A stretch of DNA of 64,000 bases from assembly GCF_001611675.1 (NCBI RefSeq), contig NZ_CP014766.1:496001-560000 (forward strand). Reading direction: 5' to 3'. The translations under genes were made by a program, and so were the position numbers. The notes beneath the pieces were generated by a model. The model did not search any database, was not told the origin of the DNA, and worked only from the letters and a program-made list of their open reading frames with translations. Shown in pieces: positions 61,085-64,000 of the stretch (the stretch's first letter is position 1; each line of letters starts with the position of its first letter). This stretch comes from Pontibacter akesuensis (lineage in GTDB: Bacteria; Bacteroidota; Bacteroidia; Cytophagales; Hymenobacteraceae).

Positions 61085-61963
61085 TTACCCTTTAAAAAGG
61101 GCGATAAAATCAGCCATGCAGGGGATGCGTACAACATTCTGCGGCAGAATCAACCCCTCCTGATGCACCTGATAGCCATACACATAGATGGTACTTCGGG
61201 TAAATCTGTCGGATAGCTTATTGATGTAACCCTGCACCTGGTCGCGCTCCGGCGATGTGGTGAAGGCCGTGCAGATGTGCGCAGTTTTGAATTGTTCGTG
61301 CGTAAGCTCCAGATCCTTGAAAGGCAGGTTTTGCCCCAGGTAAATTACCCGCTGCCTGTTAGCCCGAAGAATGTAGTTCATGTACAGCAGCGCCAGCTCG
61401 TGCAGTTCGTTCTCTGGCAAGTATAAAATGAAGGTGTCGGCGTTGTCTTTCCAGCGCGCCGGCTGCCCGTCGATGGCCACCAACAGCTTTTGCCGGATCA
61501 GGTTGCTTACAAAGTGCTCGTGGGCAGGCGTGATGTTGCCTGTTTGCCAAAGGATACCAATCTTGTTCAGGAAAGGATACACGACGTCCTGCATCGTGTT
61601 CAGGAAGCCCATTTGGATGGTGGCGGTGGAAAGGGCCTTGTCGAACTTTTCCTCGCTCATATCGATCATGGCTGATACCAGTGCGCTTACCTGGTGCGAG
61701 CACACACAGGGTTCATCGCAGAGCTGCTGCACCTTCTGCTGTATCTGCTCCGAATCCATCTGCGCTATCTTCGATATCTTATAGCCCCTGTCGTTGAGCA
61801 GCGAGATATTAAGCAGCGACTTCAGGTCTTCATCATCGTAGAAGCGAATGTTGGTGTCAGTCCGTTTGGGGTTCAGGATGCTGTAACGCTGTTCCCATAT
61901 CCGGATGGTATGCGCCTTGATACCTGATAAATGTTCGAGTTCCTTAATAGTGTACTGAGCCAC
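61085..61963 (-). CDS. MerR-family regulator with CarH-type B12-binding domain
   Basis: 292 residues. Residues 1-70 form a MerR winged HTH (YTIKELEHLSGIKAHTIRIWEQRY, FYDDEDLKSLLNI). Residues 85-165 form a four-helix cap containing the Wx9EH signature (Trp139, Glu149, His150), and residues 175-285 form a cobalamin-binding Rossmann domain with ExHxxA (Glu186, His188, Ala191). These are the residues that contact the cobalamin adenosyl group and its lower face in CarH photoreceptors. The predicted role is light/adenosylcobalamin-responsive repression of carotenoid genes. The start is GTG, and the gene overlaps the end of crtZ by 20 bp. Confidence 0.85.
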   Translation of the reverse strand: MAQYTIKELEHLSGIKAHTIRIWEQRYSILNPKRTDTNIRFYDDEDLKSLLNISLLNDRGYKISKIAQMDSEQIQQKVQQLCDEPCVCSHQVSALVSAMIDMSEEKFDKALSTATIQMGFLNTMQDVVYPFLNKIGILWQTGNITPAHEHFVSNLIRQKLLVAIDGQPARWKDNADTFILYLPENELHELALLYMNYILRANRQRVIYLGQNLPFKDLELTHEQFKTAHICTAFTTSPERDQVQGYINKLSDRFTRSTIYVYGYQVHQEGLILPQNVVRIPCMADFIALFKG

Positions 61964-62435
61964 GTTTCTCCTGTTCCTGTTTGTTCACAATTTCATAGGC
62001 TGACCGGAAGTAGCGCGGAGCCACCCACAGCATACCAAACGATTCGGAACCATGCTTGCCCTGCTCCTTGTGGTGCACCTTGTGCGCCATGTTTAAAGCT
62101 TTGAGGTAAACATTAGACGTTTTGCCAAACAACCTGATGCGCCGATGTATAAAAATATCGTGTATCAGGAAGTAAGCCACACCATACAGCGTAATGCCCG
62201 CTCCTATCCAGAACCTGTAATCTATGGGGTCGGTGCCGAATATAAAAAACAGCATCGACAAAAAGCCATAGTAGGCAAAAAACAGGTCATTTAACTCAAA
62301 AGCGTGATTGTGCCTGGTGTGGTGTGACTTGTGGAGAAACCAGAGAAAACCGTGCAGCACATACTTGTGCATTACCCACGCCACTCCTTCCATGGCCACA
62401 AACGTCAAAAGCATAATTCCGATGCCTGTCAGCAT
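61944..62435 (-). CDS. crtZ: Beta-carotene 3-hydroxylase
   Basis: Membrane di-iron hydroxylase acting on beta-ionone rings, of the CrtZ/sterol-desaturase superfamily. 163 residues from ATG 62435; a GTG six bases upstream is also possible. Histidine clusters MHKYVLHGFLWFLHKSHH, TRHNH, FIHRRIRLF and HKVHHKEQGKHGSESFG follow the CrtZ pattern. Four hydrophobic segments. It is the first gene of the pigment cluster in transcription order and overlaps the MerR gene. Confidence 0.9.
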   Translation of the reverse strand: MLTGIGIMLLTFVAMEGVAWVMHKYVLHGFLWFLHKSHHTRHNHAFELNDLFFAYYGFLSMLFFIFGTDPIDYRFWIGAGITLYGVAYFLIHDIFIHRRIRLFGKTSNVYLKALNMAHKVHHKEQGKHGSESFGMLWVAPRYFRSAYEIVNKQEQEKRGSVHY

Positions 62436-62473
62436 ACTCACAGAACAGTAAGTTTAACCAATAGTTTTGAATA

Positions 62474-62488
62474 GTAAACAAAGTTTAC
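62474..62488 (-). promoter_or_regulatory. Inverted repeat upstream of crtZ, candidate operator
   Basis: GTAAACAAAGTTTAC, a perfect 6-3-6 inverted repeat, 39 bp from the crtZ start and overlapping the end of the enoyl-CoA hydratase gene. A related AAGTTTAACC lies at 62450. Its binding protein is unknown; the co-located MerR-type regulator is a candidate. Confidence 0.35.
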
Positions 62489-63294
62489 CACTTTATCTGC
62501 TCCTTGTTCAGGAAAGCGGCAATACCGCGCTGGCAATCCTCACTGCTGCGGGCCACGGCATTCATCTCGGCGGCGTACTGCAACCCTTCCTCCAGGCTCA
62601 TTCCCTGCACCCGGGCAATCATCTCCTTCGTAGCCTCCATCGACTGCTTTGAGTTTTCGGCGCAGAGTTTTTGGGCAAAGGCAAAAACGCGCGACTCCAG
62701 TTCCTCGGCAGGCACCACCCAGTTCACCAGGCCAATCTCCTCAGCCTCGGTAGCCGAAATCAAATCGCCGGTTAGCAGGAGTTGTTTGGCTTTGGCCTCA
62801 CCTATTTTGCGCAGCAGGAACACTTTCACGATGGCCGGAATAAAGCCGATCTTTACTTCGGTATAGCCGAACTTCGCCTCCGGCACCGTAAATCCGAAAT
62901 CACAAATGGCAGCCAGCCCGCAGCCGCCCGCAATGGCGTGGCCGTGTATCTGGGCAATCACTACTTTTTTGAGGGTATAGATCATCCGGAACAACTCCAT
63001 CAGGTGGGTGGAGTCCAGCAGGTTCTCGTGGTAGTCATTTTCCTGCAGGCGCTGCAGGTACTCCAGGTCGGCGCCGGCGCAAAACACCTTGCCCGCCGCA
63101 CGGAGCACAATCACCTTGCTTGCCTCGTCTTCCTCGGCAAAGGCAAAGGCGCGCTTCAACTCGGTTACAACTTCAAAATTCAGTGCATTTCTTTTTTCTG
63201 GGCGCGACAGGGTGATAAAGCCCACTCTGTCTTTTACCTCATAGTTTACAAATTCCAGTGTTTGCTGTGCAGCAGTGTTGGACACGTCAGTCAT
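62485..63294 (-). CDS. Enoyl-CoA hydratase/isomerase family protein
   Basis: 269-residue crotonase-fold enzyme. N-terminal LSRPEKRNALN, AGADLEYLQ, the oxyanion-hole segment IHGHAIAGGCGLAAICDF and the Glu-containing FGYTEVKIGFIPAIV (catalytic-glutamate region) are present. It could be a phenylacetate-pathway hydratase/isomerase (PaaF/PaaG-like) or a methylglutaconyl-CoA hydratase-like enzyme; sequence alone does not decide. It is divergent from a PaaR-like TetR regulator with a shared operator region, favouring the phenylacetate role. Confidence 0.85.
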   Translation of the reverse strand: MTDVSNTAAQQTLEFVNYEVKDRVGFITLSRPEKRNALNFEVVTELKRAFAFAEEDEASKVIVLRAAGKVFCAGADLEYLQRLQENDYHENLLDSTHLMELFRMIYTLKKVVIAQIHGHAIAGGCGLAAICDFGFTVPEAKFGYTEVKIGFIPAIVKVFLLRKIGEAKAKQLLLTGDLISATEAEEIGLVNWVVPAEELESRVFAFAQKLCAENSKQSMEATKEMIARVQGMSLEEGLQYAAEMNAVARSSEDCQRGIAAFLNKEQIKW

Positions 63295-63338
63295 GGTAGC
63301 TCGTCTTTATATCTTTCGGAAATAATTAGCCTGGAAAA

Positions 63339-63346
63339 CAAATATA
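63339..63346 (-). promoter_or_regulatory. Candidate -7 element for the enoyl-CoA hydratase gene
   Basis: Reads TATATTTG on the minus strand (exact TAnnTTTG), 45 bp before the ATG. A TTTG (63364-63361) lies upstream, at a shorter than usual spacing of 14 nt. Confidence 0.45.
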
Positions 63347-63489
63347 CGCAAGTATGGGCGCAAAGCTTTCTTTACTCCCTCTTAATACGGCTATTCCCCA
63401 AACGCGCACGCACGCAGCTCTTTTAAAAGTATAACCAGGCACATTCCGTCAGTATCAACCTTTTACCAGACGAAACGTTTAAAAATATA

Positions 63490-63521
63490 TTTGCTAACGA
63501 ACGTTAGGTTGCATATATTTG
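63490..63521 (+). promoter_or_regulatory. Promoter of the TetR-family gene
   Basis: TTTG (63490-63493) and TATATTTG (63514-63521) are separated by exactly 20 nt, a textbook Bacteroidota promoter. The operator lies in the spacer. The predicted start site leaves only a few bases before the ATG at 63532. Confidence 0.7.
63494..63507. promoter_or_regulatory. PaaR-type operator
   Basis: CTAACGAACGTTAG is a perfect inverted repeat (6-2-6) and matches the CNAACGNNCGTTNG consensus reported for the TetR-family phenylacetate regulator PaaR of Thermus. It sits between the -33 and -7 elements, ideal for repression. Confidence 0.7.
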
Positions 63522-63531
63522 TTAGATATAT

Positions 63532-64000
63532 ATGGAGGTACTATTGAGCAGAAAAGAACAGATAGAGAAAACAGCCACGGCGCTTTTTAAGTCAAAGGGT
63601 TTTTCAGCTACTTCCATGCGTGACCTGGCGAATGCGCTGGGTATTGAGGCCGCCAGTATTTACTCCCACATCAAATCGAAAGAGGAAATACTGCAGCGGG
63701 TTTGCTTTAAGATGGCGCAGGAGTTTTTTGAGGCCATTGATGCCGCCGAAGCGAATGCGGGCACTGCTACAGACCGACTGAAACGTGCCATTGCCGCCCA
63801 CGTGCAGGTGCTCACTCAGAACACAGAGGCCTCTGCCGTGTTCCTGCACGAGTGGCGCCACCTGAGTGAGCCGATGCTGGCAACTTTCCTTTCGCTGCGC
63901 GACAAGTATGAGGCCCGCTTTCGGAACATCATCAGCACGGGCATCAGCAGCGGCGAGTTTAGTGTGCCGGACGAGAAATTTGCCGTGCTCACGATACTGT
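63532..64000 (+). CDS. TetR/AcrR family regulator, probably PaaR-like, 3' end cut by window
   Basis: The frame is open to the window end (156 codons visible). The N-terminal TetR HTH is clear: SRKEQIEKTATALFKSKGFSATSMRDLANALGIEAASIYSHIKSKEEIL. The ligand-binding part has begun (VFLHEWRHLSEPMLATFLSLRDKYEARFRNII). The operator inside its promoter and the divergent enoyl-CoA hydratase gene suggest it is an autoregulated repressor of phenylacetyl-CoA-responsive genes. A TTG at 63544 (MSRKEQIEKTA) is an alternative start that matches relatives better and leaves a longer leader. Confidence 0.88.
   Translation, partial: MEVLLSRKEQIEKTATALFKSKGFSATSMRDLANALGIEAASIYSHIKSKEEILQRVCFKMAQEFFEAIDAAEANAGTATDRLKRAIAAHVQVLTQNTEASAVFLHEWRHLSEPMLATFLSLRDKYEARFRNIISTGISSGEFSVPDEKFAVLTIL

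Overview
The window looks like part of the chromosome of a Bacteroidota (Cytophagales) bacterium, most likely Hymenobacteraceae and Pontibacter-like. Supporting signs are T9SS C-terminal sorting domains, a CHU_C-type gliding-motility C-terminal domain, a cytochrome b558-type sdhCAB operon, a fusion-type lycopene cyclase inside a crtI/crtB/crtW/crtZ cluster, an MraZ-led dcw cluster, and Bacteroidota-style promoters (TTG/TTTG, about 19-20 nt, TAnnTTTG). The genus is inference. I found no rRNA, IS element, prophage or CRISPR array.

Layout. 1-3 kb: 3' part of sucC, an Ohr peroxidase, tRNA-Arg and tRNA-Pro, a DUF4136 lipoprotein. 3.1-7.7 kb: an RsbR-RsbS-RsbT stressosome-type module followed by an ATPase/PP2C fusion and a kinase with two ATPase domains, facing a single-domain response regulator. 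8-20 kb: small helical protein, PaaN, two tandem secreted subtilases, aconitase. 20-31 kb: a thioredoxin-fold lipoprotein, methyltransferase, polyprenyl diphosphate synthase, alpha/beta hydrolase, FolK, a sugar acetyltransferase, a degenerate CPBP protein, FabD, a DCC oxidoreductase and a large T9SS-exported FN3 protein. 31-35 kb: sdhCAB and an FMN reductase. 35.3-50.8 kb: a complete dcw cluster on the minus strand (mraZ-rsmH-ftsL-ftsI-murE-mraY-murD-ftsW-murG-murC-ftsQ-ftsA-ftsZ). 51-54 kb: a putative metal-handling operon (HYC_CC_PP-type protein, TonB-dependent receptor, HMA protein). 55-62.4 kb: a carotenoid cluster (crtZ, B12-type MerR regulator, sigma factor, crtI, crtB, unknown gene, crtYcd, ispH, crtW). 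62.5-64 kb: an enoyl-CoA hydratase divergent from a PaaR-like TetR regulator cut by the window end.

How it works together. TCA genes (sucC, acn, sdhCAB) are spread through the window as separate units. The dcw cluster encodes peptidoglycan precursor synthesis and the division machinery. The carotenoid cluster is predicted to make ketolated and hydroxylated beta-carotene derivatives from polyprenyl precursors, probably under light/B12 control. PaaN and the PaaR-like regulator point to phenylacetate catabolism.

Most interesting signals: (1) the intergenic region 50.77-51.15 kb, with two oppositely oriented AAAGTGG arrays of 10-bp period (MraZ-box-like), three perfect DnaA boxes and an adjacent AT-rich tract; (2) a CarH-type B12-binding signature in the carotenoid regulator; (3) a perfect PaaR-type operator inside the TetR promoter; (4) strong enrichment of the short word AAGTAT(A/G) throughout the window in coding and non-coding DNA; (5) a stressosome module without sigma B.
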